A stretch of DNA of 12,608 bases, from positions 1 to 12,608 of the forward strand of contig JAICIG010000227.1 in the NCBI GenBank assembly GCA_025924495.1, in the 5' to 3' direction. Both the position numbers and the translations under genes were made by a program. Shown here piece after piece: positions 1 through 7,795 of this stretch (position 1 is the first letter of the stretch; each line of letters opens with the position of its first letter). The notes under the pieces are model-generated. The model had not been told where the DNA came from. It saw nothing but the letters and a program-made list of their open reading frames with translations, and did not search any database. This DNA is from Pirellulales bacterium (GTDB lineage: Bacteria; Planctomycetota; Planctomycetia; Pirellulales; JAICIG01).

Positions 1-1
1 C

Positions 2-1669
2 TGGCGGCAATGGCAGGCTGGGCTTGACCAGCCCGAGCCTCCTCGGGCGGGTCCATGCGATCTGTATCGCACGAGCACCCTGGTCCTGCGCGCGCATGAA
101 GACAAATGCGCGCCTGGCGCGTTCGTCGCCAGCTTGACCATCCCTTGGGGTCAGGCTCACAGCAGTTACGACAAATTCGGCCCCGTCGGCTATCACGTCA
201 TCTGGACTCGCGACCTTTCGATGATTGCGGGAGGACTATTGGCGGCCGGCGACGGCGGCGCCGCCTTGCGAGCGCTGGAATATTGTCAAAGTACTCAACA
301 GCCCGATGGAAGCTGGCCGCAGAATCAGGACGCATTCGGCAATCCGCTTTGGAGCAATCCTGAGCTGGGAGAGATATCGCTGCCGATTCTGTTGTTCGAT
401 TTGATTCGTCGGGCGGGGACGCTTGCCGCCTTCGATCGGCGTCGCTTCTGGCCGATGATTCGAGCCGCAGCCAGTTATCTGGTGCGCCGGGGTCCCACGG
501 CGCAGGCCGACCGCTGGGAAGACAGCCGAGGCTTCACACCGTTTACCTTGGCCGCCGCGATTGCGTCGTTGGCGGTCGCCGCAGAAGTTGCCGCTGAAGA
601 AGGCGAAGGGGAGCTCGGCAGATTCTTGCTCGAAATGGCTGACGCCTGGCACTCCGACATCGATTACTGGACCTACGTGAGCGATACGGCGCTCGCTCGC
701 CGGATCGGCGTGCCGGGTTATTATCTGCGCATCGCCCCGCCTGATCTCGAAGGCAATCCAATAAAGTACGCCAGCGGCAATGTAAAGACCGGCAAGCGTT
801 CGCCGGCAGAAATCGTGAGCGTCGACGCCTTGGCTTATGTCCGTTTCGGCTTGATCGCGCCGGATGATCCTCGCATTGTCGACACCGTCCGGGTCATCGA
901 TGCGGAACTGAAAACGGAGACGCCGTTCGGCCCGAGTTGGCATCGCTACTCGCACGACGCCTACGGCGAAAAGGAAGACGGCTCTCCCTTCGACGGTCGC
1001 CCCGGTAAAGGGCGGCTGTGGCCATTGTTGACGGGGGAACGCGCGCACTACGAGCTGCTGGCGGGCCGTCAGGATGAAGCTCAGCGGCTGCTCATCGCCA
1101 TGGAGAGTTTCGTCGGCGAGGGCAAACTGCTGCCCGAACAAGTCTGGGATAACCGAGACATCCCCTCGCGAGAGCTCTACCTCGGTCGGCCCAGCGGTTC
1201 GGCGATGCCGCTGGCCTGGGCCCACGCCGAATATATCAAGCTGCGCCGTTCGCTGGCCGAAGGGCGAGTGTATGACTTGCCGCCGCAGACCTGGCAGCGA
1301 TACGTGATTGCCAAGATCCAATCGCAATTTGTCGTGTGGCGCCCGAGCCATCGCCGCAGAACGACGCCTCCTGGCAGGCGGCTGAGAATTCTCTGCGAAC
1401 ATCCAGCCGTCGTCCGTTGGGGCATCACAACAGCGGCCGGCCAGCGGCAGGAGGAGACGCACGACACCGGAATCGGCATCCACTATGCGGACTTGCCGAC
1501 GGAAGATCTTCGGGCCGGCGATGTCGTGCAGTTCGAAATCGATTGCCTGAAACGGCAGACGGGAGGTAAACACGAGCGGTTTTCTCCCAGCGCGGGCAAC
1601 GTACGGATTGAATCCTGCGATGGCTCGGTGCGCTGTCGAGCTGCACAGCCTGCGGGCCGCCTCGACTAG
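2..1669 (+). CDS. Glycoside hydrolase family 15 glucoamylase, 5' end missing
   Basis: This exo-acting enzyme is expected to release glucose from the non-reducing ends of alpha-glucans (glucan 1,4-alpha-glucosidase or glucodextranase type). The frame is open from base 2, so 555 residues are visible and the true start lies outside. The catalytic barrel begins near residue 22 (YRTSTLVLRAHEDK, then PWGQ) and carries the WTRD substrate-binding motif at about residues 68-71. The general acid is E173 in RWED (codon at 518) and the general base is E379 in LLPEQVWDN (codon at 1136). The block GRLWPLLTGER is also typical. After residue 440 a small beta domain follows (ADLPTEDLRAGDVVQFEI), as in bacterial members. 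Family members are around 800 residues, so the N-terminal beta-sandwich domain is presumably upstream. It faces the M48 gene convergently, with a 56-bp gap and no clear terminator. The family call is firm; the exact substrate is not. Confidence 0.93.
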   Translation, partial: WRQWQAGLDQPEPPRAGPCDLYRTSTLVLRAHEDKCAPGAFVASLTIPWGQAHSSYDKFGPVGYHVIWTRDLSMIAGGLLAAGDGGAALRALEYCQSTQQPDGSWPQNQDAFGNPLWSNPELGEISLPILLFDLIRRAGTLAAFDRRRFWPMIRAAASYLVRRGPTAQADRWEDSRGFTPFTLAAAIASLAVAAEVAAEEGEGELGRFLLEMADAWHSDIDYWTYVSDTALARRIGVPGYYLRIAPPDLEGNPIKYASGNVKTGKRSPAEIVSVDALAYVRFGLIAPDDPRIVDTVRVIDAELKTETPFGPSWHRYSHDAYGEKEDGSPFDGRPGKGRLWPLLTGERAHYELLAGRQDEAQRLLIAMESFVGEGKLLPEQVWDNRDIPSRELYLGRPSGSAMPLAWAHAEYIKLRRSLAEGRVYDLPPQTWQRYVIAKIQSQFVVWRPSHRRRTTPPGRRLRILCEHPAVVRWGITTAAGQRQEETHDTGIGIHYADLPTEDLRAGDVVQFEIDCLKRQTGGKHERFSPSAGNVRIESCDGSVRCRAAQPAGRLD

Positions 1670-1725
1670 CAAACATGGGACCTGCGCGATGTTGCATGCC
1701 AAGCGGAACAACCACGAAGACTTGC

Positions 1726-2526
1726 TTAGTGGGAACTCCCGGGCGCAGGGGCGATACGTCCCGCGTTGTAAGCTTCCTTTGCCGCCAAGGCCAAGGGAAC
1801 CCATTCCTCAAGCTGCTCGATGCGGCGTCGATCGCTGGGGTGATCCGACAAGATTTCCGGCAAGCGCAATCCGCGGCTGCGAGCGGTCTGCATCCGTCGC
1901 CAGAAGACAATCGCCTGCTCGGGATCATAGCCGGCAAAGGTCATCAGGAACACGCCGATATGATCGGCTTCCGATTCCTGCTCGCGATCGAAAGACAGGC
2001 TCCAGATGCCGTCGCCAAATTCCTCCTGTCGCTCGATCCGTTCGCTCGTATGATGGGCCAAGGCGTGCGAGACTTCATGGGCGATCACAGCGGCCAATTG
2101 ATCGTCGTTTTCGACAACCCGTAATAACCCGGTAAACACTCCGATTTTGCCGCCCGGCAGACAAAAGGCGTTGACTTGGTCCTCTTCGATCACGCTGTAT
2201 TCCCATTCAAAGGGGTAGTCGGCCACATGTAGGTTGATTTCTCGCTGCAGCGGTTCGATCTCGATTGCCTTGGCGATCCGTTGACTGACACGCCGCACCT
2301 GGTCGACTTCTTCCCCGCTGGTCAGGACTCGATCTGCACTAAGCAGTTTCTTGTAAGCCATGCGCCCCAGCTCCAACTCCTGTTCGGGAGCAAGCGCCAG
2401 GCGTTGATGCCGCCTGCCGGGCCCCTCGCCCTGCGGCTCAATGCTGCAACCGGAAGCCGAAACCAGCATCACTGAAAAAAGGCAACGCACGATTAGTCCG
2501 GAACGGTGGCGGCGAGTACTCGTCAT
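1726..2526 (-). CDS. M48 family metalloprotease, lipoprotein
   Basis: This is a zinc metalloprotease of 266 residues, probably acting in the periplasm on misfolded envelope proteins like E. coli LoiP or the BepA protease domain. The start at 2526 is chosen because a GGAG sits 8 bases upstream and because it opens a clean lipoprotein signal: a basic N-terminus, a hydrophobic stretch LIVRCLFSVMLVSASG, and lipobox ASGC with C27 as the acylated cysteine. The zinc site is HEVSH at residues 150-154, and the third ligand is probably E184 in ESEAD. Upstream motifs VNAFCLPGGKIGVFTGLL (119-135) are standard for M48. There is no TPR domain after the protease, so it is LoiP-sized rather than BepA-sized. 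The frame stays open upstream to 2874, but that extension shows no conserved sequence. It is a single gene, convergent with the glucoamylase. Confidence 0.92.
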   Translation of the reverse strand: MTSTRRHRSGLIVRCLFSVMLVSASGCSIEPQGEGPGRRHQRLALAPEQELELGRMAYKKLLSADRVLTSGEEVDQVRRVSQRIAKAIEIEPLQREINLHVADYPFEWEYSVIEEDQVNAFCLPGGKIGVFTGLLRVVENDDQLAAVIAHEVSHALAHHTSERIERQEEFGDGIWSLSFDREQESEADHIGVFLMTFAGYDPEQAIVFWRRMQTARSRGLRLPEILSDHPSDRRRIEQLEEWVPLALAAKEAYNAGRIAPAPGSSH

Positions 2527-3035
2527 GATTCGCTCCGATTCACTCCGTAGGTACAGCGCTTTATCGGCGTCCTGGGCCGCCGATGCCGTCGCTGCGTTAT
2601 CGGTCGGGTATGCCGACGCGAGGCGCAGGGCAGCAACCCGCATGCCATCGGCTATATTCGATATGAACCCATGGTCGTCGTGGGCGTGCCAGCAATACAG
2701 GATCACCGGTGACGCACGAATCTGGCTCGCGGGGCGTAGGAAGGCCGGGAAGATTCGTGCATCGGCGTCGGGACCTTCCAATCGGTTTTCCCGTCCAGTC
2801 TTCCGTGCCGGTTGGCATCCATTGCCATTGCTTGCAGCGAAAGCGCCGAGTGTTATTCGGAAGTTCGGCGCCATTGTTGTGTGAAGTCGCCAACCTTAGA
2901 ATGCGCGGGTATTAGCGCCGGTCAAAGGCGAATTCATCAATCGGAACCTCCACTTTTGCCGACGACAGACCGCACCGCAAGCCGCCTTGGTTCGCAGCGA
3001 ATCGCGAGCCCACCTTTACACCCTGAACACCTGCC
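2527..3035. other. Intergenic region between divergent genes, 509 bp
   Basis: This gap separates the starts of the M48 gene (-) and the hypothetical gene (+), so it should hold both promoters. Only short open frames without recognisable protein sequence occur, on both strands. The one structure I can point to is a perfect 10-bp inverted repeat at 2714-2723 and 2751-2760. No tRNA, repeat unit or convincing promoter box was seen. Its length is unusual for two simple promoters, so a small RNA or a decayed gene is possible but not shown. Confidence 0.5.
2714..2760. repeat. 10-bp inverted repeat with 27-nt loop
   Basis: GCACGAATCT at 2714-2723 pairs perfectly with AGATTCGTGC at 2751-2760. It would form a 10-bp stem in RNA from either strand. 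About one such repeat with a loop under 60 bases is expected by chance in a window of this size, so the arms alone do not prove function. Its place in an otherwise empty divergent intergenic region is why it is listed. Confidence 0.35.
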
Positions 3036-3692
3036 ATGCCTTATCGGCGAATTACCTTGGATCAACTACCGCCGGCCATGTTAGCTGGCGGCGGAGAGCC
3101 GTTTTCGGTTCGAGACCGGCTCGAAGAGACCGAACATAACGTTGAAGATCTGCTGCTTTGCTTGCAAGCCTTGCGGGCTGATGACGTGCCTTCGATTAGT
3201 TGGAACTGGGACGAAAACGCCTGGCATCCGGACTCGCCGTCAGATGAACACTATCCCCAGTATTTTTCGCGCGACATCAATCACGACAACATTGAATGTC
3301 ACGTCATCTGGTCGGCGCCTCTCTGCCGGCGCGACCCGACGCGCCAGTGGCACGACGGCGAACGATATTTGCAAGGCCTCGGCCGGCAGGTTTTGCTGTT
3401 CGACTACCAGCTGCAGGCAACCATGCCGGGCGAGCAAGACTCAGCCGCGCCTCCGCGGTTGATCCACGATTCGCTGACGGTCGTCGTCGGGATGTATGAG
3501 GAGACGCCGCTGAGGCGCGCCTTCGCCAGCGAGTCGGGCAACAAGATCAAGGTAGAGCTGCAGTTGCTGATCAAACTGATGCAATGGATCGATGAACTGA
3601 AAGACTATTTGCGACTGGAAAAGCAGGCGCTGGCGGCGCTGGAACGTCGCGCGAAGCGGCATGCCGATCTTAACCTGCACTCGAACGAATGA
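3036..3692 (+). CDS. Hypothetical protein, cytoplasmic, unknown family
   Basis: I do not recognise this 218-residue protein. The start is the first ATG after an in-frame TGA at 3024-3026, so no upstream start is possible; no Shine-Dalgarno sequence precedes it. There is no signal peptide or membrane segment. The N-terminal half is acidic and has an aromatic patch WNWDENAWHPD at residues 56-66. The middle (about 85-155) looks like a beta-rich globular core (ECHVIWSAP, RQVLLFDYQLQA, DSLTVVVGMYEE). The C-terminus from about 172 to 208 reads as one amphipathic helix or short coiled coil (KVELQLLIKLMQWIDELKDY, then LEKQALAALERRAKR). Codon composition matches its neighbours and it ends 22 bp from the convergent methyltransferase. 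It looks like a real gene because of the coherent protein composition, but no function is assigned. Confidence 0.75.
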   Translation: MPYRRITLDQLPPAMLAGGGEPFSVRDRLEETEHNVEDLLLCLQALRADDVPSISWNWDENAWHPDSPSDEHYPQYFSRDINHDNIECHVIWSAPLCRRDPTRQWHDGERYLQGLGRQVLLFDYQLQATMPGEQDSAAPPRLIHDSLTVVVGMYEETPLRRAFASESGNKIKVELQLLIKLMQWIDELKDYLRLEKQALAALERRAKRHADLNLHSNE

Positions 3693-3714
3693 CCTGGCCG
3701 AGCTGCGCGCGTGC

Positions 3715-4608
3715 TCAGCGATCTTGACGTTGGCGCTTGCGACGCCTGCCGTTGAGCGTCGAGGGCGCACTGGAGAGCGGCTCGGCGGGACCTTCCAACG
3801 GCTCGCCTTCGCGCACCGTGCCGATCCGCGCCTTCGCCTGCCTAGCGTACTCTTTCGACAGCTCGAAGCCGATCCAGCGCCGGCCGAGTTTTTTGGCCAC
3901 CCGCAAGGTCGTGCCGCTGCCGGCAAACGGATCGAGCACCAGGTCGCCCGAGTTCGAACTGACGCGGATGATTCGCCCCAAGAGCTGCTCGGGCATCTGG
4001 CAGCCGTGGTAACCGGCGCGTTCCTTGAACGTGCCGGCCACGCGAGAGAAGTACCACGTGTCTTCGTCAGGCTGAAAACCCTGCGGTAAATCTTGTGGCC
4101 GGAGGATCCAGGTGTCATCGGGCAACCGGCCTCGCGGATTCGCGCGAAGGTCGGCGTATACCATTTGCCGAGCCGAGGGGACGCGCACCGCCGGATCTTG
4201 CTGGTTGAAAGTGAACGCCTCCGGATCCTTTACGAACTGGAACAGATGCGCATGCGAGCGATTGAATTTGCGCGTGCAATTGACGCCGAACGTGTAGTAC
4301 CAAATGACCCAACTGCGACAGGTCAGCCGCAGATCATTCTGAGCAATCAGCTTGGTCTCAGCCGCGTACTCATCGCCGATAGCGATCCAGAAAGTGCCGG
4401 TCGGCGAAAGCGAACGAGAAACGCCCGACATCCATTGGCGAGTCCAGCTTAAATAATCTTCATAGGGCTTGCGATCGTGGTACACGTCGTATTCATAGCC
4501 AATATTGAAAGGCGGATCAGCAAACGCCAGATCGACCGAGCCCTCATCCAGTTCCTGCAGCCTGGCGACGCAATCGCCGTGATAAAGGGCGTTGGCGGCA
4601 AGCGTCAC
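3715..4608 (-). CDS. Site-specific DNA adenine methyltransferase, beta class, orphan
   Basis: This 297-residue enzyme is expected to transfer a methyl group from S-adenosylmethionine to adenine N6 in a specific DNA site. The catalytic motif DPPFNIG (motif IV) is at residues 31-37, and the AdoMet-binding motif DPFAGSGTT (motif I) is at 226-234. Catalytic-first order defines the beta class (N6_N4_Mtase, as in CcrM-like enzymes), and DPPF favours N6-adenine over N4-cytosine. The region between them, about 80-210, should include target recognition. The C-terminus ends in a basic tail ([10 protein letters not shown]). The start is GTG at 4608, fixed by a strong AAGGAGG seven bases upstream; the frame continues open beyond it but without conserved sequence. 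No restriction enzyme or specificity subunit lies nearby, so it appears to be solitary. The recognition site cannot be read from the sequence. Confidence 0.92.
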   Translation of the reverse strand: MTLAANALYHGDCVARLQELDEGSVDLAFADPPFNIGYEYDVYHDRKPYEDYLSWTRQWMSGVSRSLSPTGTFWIAIGDEYAAETKLIAQNDLRLTCRSWVIWYYTFGVNCTRKFNRSHAHLFQFVKDPEAFTFNQQDPAVRVPSARQMVYADLRANPRGRLPDDTWILRPQDLPQGFQPDEDTWYFSRVAGTFKERAGYHGCQMPEQLLGRIIRVSSNSGDLVLDPFAGSGTTLRVAKKLGRRWIGFELSKEYARQAKARIGTVREGEPLEGPAEPLSSAPSTLNGRRRKRQRQDR

Positions 4609-4609
4609 T

Positions 4610-4627
4610 GTGAAACCTCCTTGTATG
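4610..4627 (-). promoter_or_regulatory. Strong Shine-Dalgarno site deciding the methyltransferase start
   Basis: On the minus strand AAGGAGG is followed by seven bases (TTTCACA) and then the GTG start. It is the best ribosome-binding site in the window, where most genes have weak ones or none. It rules out the upstream in-frame starts. Confidence 0.8.
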
Positions 4628-4770
4628 GCCCGGGAGCTTGTTCGGCCTGATCGCTTCGGGTAGCTTCTCACAAGCGGTTCGCAATCGCCCCGGCCGATCG
4701 CGTTGGCTGCTCGCGCGTCAATCGTACAGCACGCGGGTTGGCATTCAAGCCGCGCCCTGAGGATCAGACT

Positions 4771-5598
4771 ATGAAATTCGCCATCTGCAATGAAACGTTT
4801 CTCGACTGGCCGTTCGAGAAGGCCTTCGCCTTCGCGCGCGAGTGCGGTTATACCGGCATTGAGATTGCGCCGTTCACGATCAACCCCGACGTCCGCCAGA
4901 TCTCGGCCGAGCGGCGCAGCGAAGTGCGCCGGCAAGCGGAATCCGCCGGGTTGCAAATGATCGGGTTGCACTGGTTGTTGGCAAAGACGCAAGGTTTGTA
5001 TCTGACCAGCCACGATGCGAGCATTCGCCGCGCCACCGCCAGCTACGTGGAAGAGCTGGCCCGACTGTGCCGCGACCTGGGCGGTTCGATCATGGTCTTC
5101 GGTTCGCCGCTGCAGCGCAACTTGCAGCCCGGCGTGAGTTACGATGACGGCATGAAGTACGCCGCGGAGGTTTTCCAAGCGGCGATGCCGGTGTTGGAAG
5201 ATCTCGATGTGACGCTGGCCGTCGAACCGCTCGGTCCAGCCGACGGCAACTTTCTGCTCACCGCCGCCGACGGCGTAAAGCTAATCGAGATGGTCGGTTC
5301 GCCGCATTGCCGACTGCACTTGGACTGCAAGGCCATGGCGAGCGAGAGCACGCCGATCCCTGAAATCATTCGGCGCTGCGCTCCATGGCTAGTCCACTTC
5401 CATGCCAATGATGCCAACAAGCTGGGCCCGGGATTCGGCGAGTTGGATTTCGTACCGATCTTCGAAGCGCTGGGCGAGATCGATTACCAAGGCTGGGTTT
5501 CGGTCGAAGTGTTCGACTACTCGCCCGGAATTGAGCGGCTCGCGCGCGAGAGCATCGAGTATATGCAGGAATGCGCGGAGAAGGTCGTGGGCCAGTAG
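4771..5598 (+). CDS. Sugar phosphate isomerase/epimerase, TIM-barrel (xylose isomerase-like)
   Basis: This 275-residue protein belongs to the AP endonuclease 2 / xylose isomerase-like barrel superfamily, which includes IolE, hydroxypyruvate isomerase and ketose 3-epimerases. The start at 4771 gives [10 protein letters not shown], the usual first beta strand, with GAGG 9 bases upstream; a TTG at 4738 is in frame but less likely. The metal-binding residues are visible: E152 in VEPLG, D185 in HLD, H211 in HFHAND and E246 in SVEVFD. E152 and E246 would be the catalytic acid-base pair. The block [17 protein letters not shown] is typical of the family. It is a soluble cytoplasmic enzyme. The substrate is unknown: residues I recall as contacting substrate in D-tagatose 3-epimerase are changed. 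It stands alone, divergent from the methyltransferase across 162 bp. Confidence 0.9.
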   Translation: MKFAICNETFLDWPFEKAFAFARECGYTGIEIAPFTINPDVRQISAERRSEVRRQAESAGLQMIGLHWLLAKTQGLYLTSHDASIRRATASYVEELARLCRDLGGSIMVFGSPLQRNLQPGVSYDDGMKYAAEVFQAAMPVLEDLDVTLAVEPLGPADGNFLLTAADGVKLIEMVGSPHCRLHLDCKAMASESTPIPEIIRRCAPWLVHFHANDANKLGPGFGELDFVPIFEALGEIDYQGWVSVEVFDYSPGIERLARESIEYMQECAEKVVGQ

Positions 5599-5628
5599 GT
5601 CGCCTGGCGAACTCCTGAATATGTCGGC

Positions 5629-5778
5629 CGTAGGGTGGGCCATGCCCACCAAGAATTGAGGCCAAACTTGGCTTCTCGCTGGACGAGGCCCACCCTACGA
5701 GAGGATCGAAATCTCGCGCCAATTCGCAGTGGGCAGTGCCCGCCTACGAAGACTGGTGGGCGAGGCCCACTCTACGAG
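5629..5778. repeat. Cluster of four degenerate palindromic repeat units
   Basis: Four related units lie between the convergent epimerase and ferredoxin genes. The shared pattern is roughly GTGGGC-NNN-GCCCACYCTACGA. Unit A (5629-5650) is on the opposite strand to the others and forms a perfect 7-bp stem with a CAT triloop. Unit B is 5679-5699, unit C 5726-5749 and unit D 5755-5777. The 13 bases 5629-5641 are an exact inverted copy of 5687-5699. Units C and D each form a 6-bp stem with a triloop, C with one mismatch. I recall similar GTAGGGTGGGC elements being dispersed in planctomycete and other genomes, but cannot verify that here. In this position they could act as a bidirectional terminator or as REP-like elements. 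No open frame of interest overlaps them. Confidence 0.8.
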
Positions 5779-5784
5779 ATTGCG

Positions 5785-6177
5785 CTAATTGGCGGCCTTG
5801 AGCTCGGCCAAATGCTGGGCGGTGCCGACGAGCCGATCCCAGTTGTCGTAAATGTATTCCGGCGGACCGCCGATCTGAGCCACGACTTGAGCCACCTGCT
5901 CGGTCGGCACCATTTCAATGGCGTTCCAGGGGCAAACCGTCAGATCGTATGGATCGGTCTTCTTACGCGGAATGTGGACGCAAACCTCGCAGCCCACGCA
6001 GCGCTCAAGATCAATCTGGCACCAGCTTTGCAGGTTTTGGAACTGGTCGTACTGCTGGATCTTCATAATGCAGTCGACTGGACAGACTTCCAGACATGCC
6101 TCGCAACCCGTGCAGTTGTCGGCATTGATGACGGCAAGTTCTTTGGGAAGCTTCTTCCGAGGCCCTTGTTTGGCCAT
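5785..6177 (-). CDS. Ferredoxin-like protein with two [4Fe-4S] sites
   Basis: This small soluble electron carrier has 130 residues. The start at 6177 (MAKQGPRKKLPKE) is preferred over a TTG six codons upstream, with GAGG nine bases before it. The first cluster motif is canonical, C22-x2-C25-x2-C28-x3-C32-P. The second reads C60-x2-C63-x2-C66, then 15 residues, then C82-P-W; removing a 12-residue insertion (PRKKTDPYDLTV) would restore the canonical spacing. Two further cysteines, C36 and C53, are present. A C-terminal extension of about 45 residues (ends HLAELKAAN) is not part of the ferredoxin fold. The partner oxidoreductase is not adjacent: the next gene upstream on the strand is lysA, 231 bp away, so co-transcription is uncertain. 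Confidence 0.9.
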   Translation of the reverse strand: MAKQGPRKKLPKELAVINADNCTGCEACLEVCPVDCIMKIQQYDQFQNLQSWCQIDLERCVGCEVCVHIPRKKTDPYDLTVCPWNAIEMVPTEQVAQVVAQIGGPPEYIYDNWDRLVGTAQHLAELKAAN

Positions 6178-6408
6178 CGATTCGATCCTCAGCAAACTGA
6201 AACCAAGTCAAAGTCGGCAAACTCAGCGATTACCAACAGTCAATCATAGGAAGAAATCGGTTGCCGGCCAACCGTGGTTCAGCGAAATGTAGTGCGGCGA
6301 GATTGGGAAGCGGCGGGCAACAGTTATCAGGTGGGGATATTCGCAGGATTTAGGCTTTAAAACGCCGACGAACCCGCGTTTCCTCGTGCCTGACGTCTGG
6401 CGGCCGAA

Positions 6409-7701
6409 TCAGGCTGGGATTGATTCGCCGCGCAGCAGGTCCTCCGCCGTTTGGCGGCGACGGACGAGATGCGCCGCGCGATCTTGCACCAGCACTTCGG
6501 CGGCCAGCGGCTTCGAGTTGTAATTGGAACCCATGGCAAAGCCATAGGCGCCAGCATTTTCAATCACCAGCAATTCGCCCACTTCGGCGGCGGGTAAGCT
6601 GCGAGTGCAAACGAACCCCCCTTCCGTTTGGGTAAAAATATCGCCGGACTCGCAGAGCGGGCCGCCGATGACGACATCTCTCAGCGGTCGGGCATCGCCG
6701 CCAGGCGCCGGTTTGGCATCGACGCGAGCGGGAACGATCGCCATTGGATGATGCGATCCATACAAGATTGGCCGTGCCAAGTTATTAAAGCCGGCGTCGA
6801 GCAGGTAGAACGTATTGCCGCCCATCCGCTTAATCGCGCGAATTTCGGTCACCAGATACCCGCTCTCGGCGACCAGGTAACGACCGGGCTCGATCTCCAG
6901 GTGCACCTTATGCCCAAACGCATCTTCCAGGCGTTTGCGGCTGGCGTCCCACAGCTTGTAGTAAACGTCGATATCGACGTAGCTGTCGCCGGCCTTATAG
7001 GGCACCGGCAACCCGCCCCCGGCGCTAATGGTCGTAATGGACCGTCCCACTTCAACGGCCAGCCGCTCCATCGCGCCGCAAACCTGCGACAAGTGGTCGA
7101 GGTCGGTGCCCGAGCCGATATGCAAGTGTAAGCCGCTGATCCCCAGTCCATGATGGTCGGCTCGCCGCAGACAGTCTTGAACCTGCTCGTGCCAGATGCC
7201 GTGTTTCGACTGCTCGCCGCCGGTGTTGGTCTTCTGGCTGTGGCCATGGCCAAAGCCAGGATTGATGCGCAGGGTAATGCTTCGTCCGGGAGCGCGCTCG
7301 CCGAATTGATCGATCATGTCTGGCGAGCCGCAATTCACATGAATGCCGCGCTCGATGACGACTTCCAGCGATTCACGATCGAAGATATCGGCCGTGTAGA
7401 CGATCGGCGGCGGATCGCCGACGGGCGAATAGCCGGCCGCCAAGGCTCGAGCAATTTCGCCGGCGCTCACGGCATCGACCAGCACGCCGTGGCGGCGGAC
7501 GAGATCGAGAATGGCGATATTCGAGCACGCCTTCTGGGCATAACGGATATCGTCGAACTGCCGCAAATCTTCAATCCGTTCGACAATCTTGCCAGCGTCG
7601 TAAACGTAGCTGGGCGTGCCGTACTGGCGGGCCAGCTCGGCCACGCTGACGCCGGCGATTTCTGTGCGGAGGGTGGGAAATGCGGTAGGAGCAGTAGGCA
7701 T
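6409..7701 (-). CDS. lysA: Diaminopimelate decarboxylase
   Basis: This PLP enzyme converts meso-diaminopimelate to lysine and CO2, the last step of the DAP pathway, in the cytoplasm. It has 430 residues, near the usual length. K57 in YAQKACSN is the Schiff-base lysine. HIGSG starts at H194, the glycine loop SAGGG and EIEPGR bind the cofactor phosphate, and C350 in GPLCESGDIF is the active-site cysteine given by the partner subunit. ENAGAYGFAMGSNYNSKP near the end is also diagnostic. The sequence is strikingly close to the E. coli type of LysA (QKACSNIAIL, NPGFGHGHSQKTNTGGE, SKHGIW) rather than the Bacillus type. The start at 7701 (ATG) is favoured; a GTG three codons upstream is possible and neither has a clear ribosome-binding site. 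No lysR regulator or dapF is adjacent. Confidence 0.96.
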   Translation of the reverse strand: MPTAPTAFPTLRTEIAGVSVAELARQYGTPSYVYDAGKIVERIEDLRQFDDIRYAQKACSNIAILDLVRRHGVLVDAVSAGEIARALAAGYSPVGDPPPIVYTADIFDRESLEVVIERGIHVNCGSPDMIDQFGERAPGRSITLRINPGFGHGHSQKTNTGGEQSKHGIWHEQVQDCLRRADHHGLGISGLHLHIGSGTDLDHLSQVCGAMERLAVEVGRSITTISAGGGLPVPYKAGDSYVDIDVYYKLWDASRKRLEDAFGHKVHLEIEPGRYLVAESGYLVTEIRAIKRMGGNTFYLLDAGFNNLARPILYGSHHPMAIVPARVDAKPAPGGDARPLRDVVIGGPLCESGDIFTQTEGGFVCTRSLPAAEVGELLVIENAGAYGFAMGSNYNSKPLAAEVLVQDRAAHLVRRRQTAEDLLRGESIPA

Positions 7702-7795
7702 GAGAATCACGTCGAAAAAGGCTGAAGACTACGGCATGAAGCAAACCACCTAAACTAACAGCGCCCCCATAGTTCTTCAATTGGCCGGAGCAGGT

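Noticed and set aside
134..1669. TTG at 134 as the glucoamylase start
   Set aside because: Conserved GH15 sequence (YRTSTLVLRAHEDK, GAFVAS) continues in frame upstream to the window edge, so the gene is truncated by the window rather than starting here.
236..1804. 522-codon open frame on the minus strand opposite the glucoamylase
   Set aside because: It is antisense to a gene with clear GH15 motifs and reads as arginine- and proline-rich noise with no domain; long shadow frames are usual in GC-rich DNA.
2527..2874. N-terminal extension of the M48 protease
   Set aside because: The frame is open but the sequence is not conserved-looking, and it would place the lipoprotein signal in the middle of the protein.
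4609..5178. N-terminal extension of the methyltransferase
   Set aside because: It would overlap the epimerase gene antisense, and a strong AAGGAGG fixes the start at 4608.
5785..7701. Operon of lysA and ferredoxin with a shared pathway
   Set aside because: They are on the same strand, but the 231-bp gap and lack of functional link do not support it; the ferredoxin has its own ribosome-binding site.
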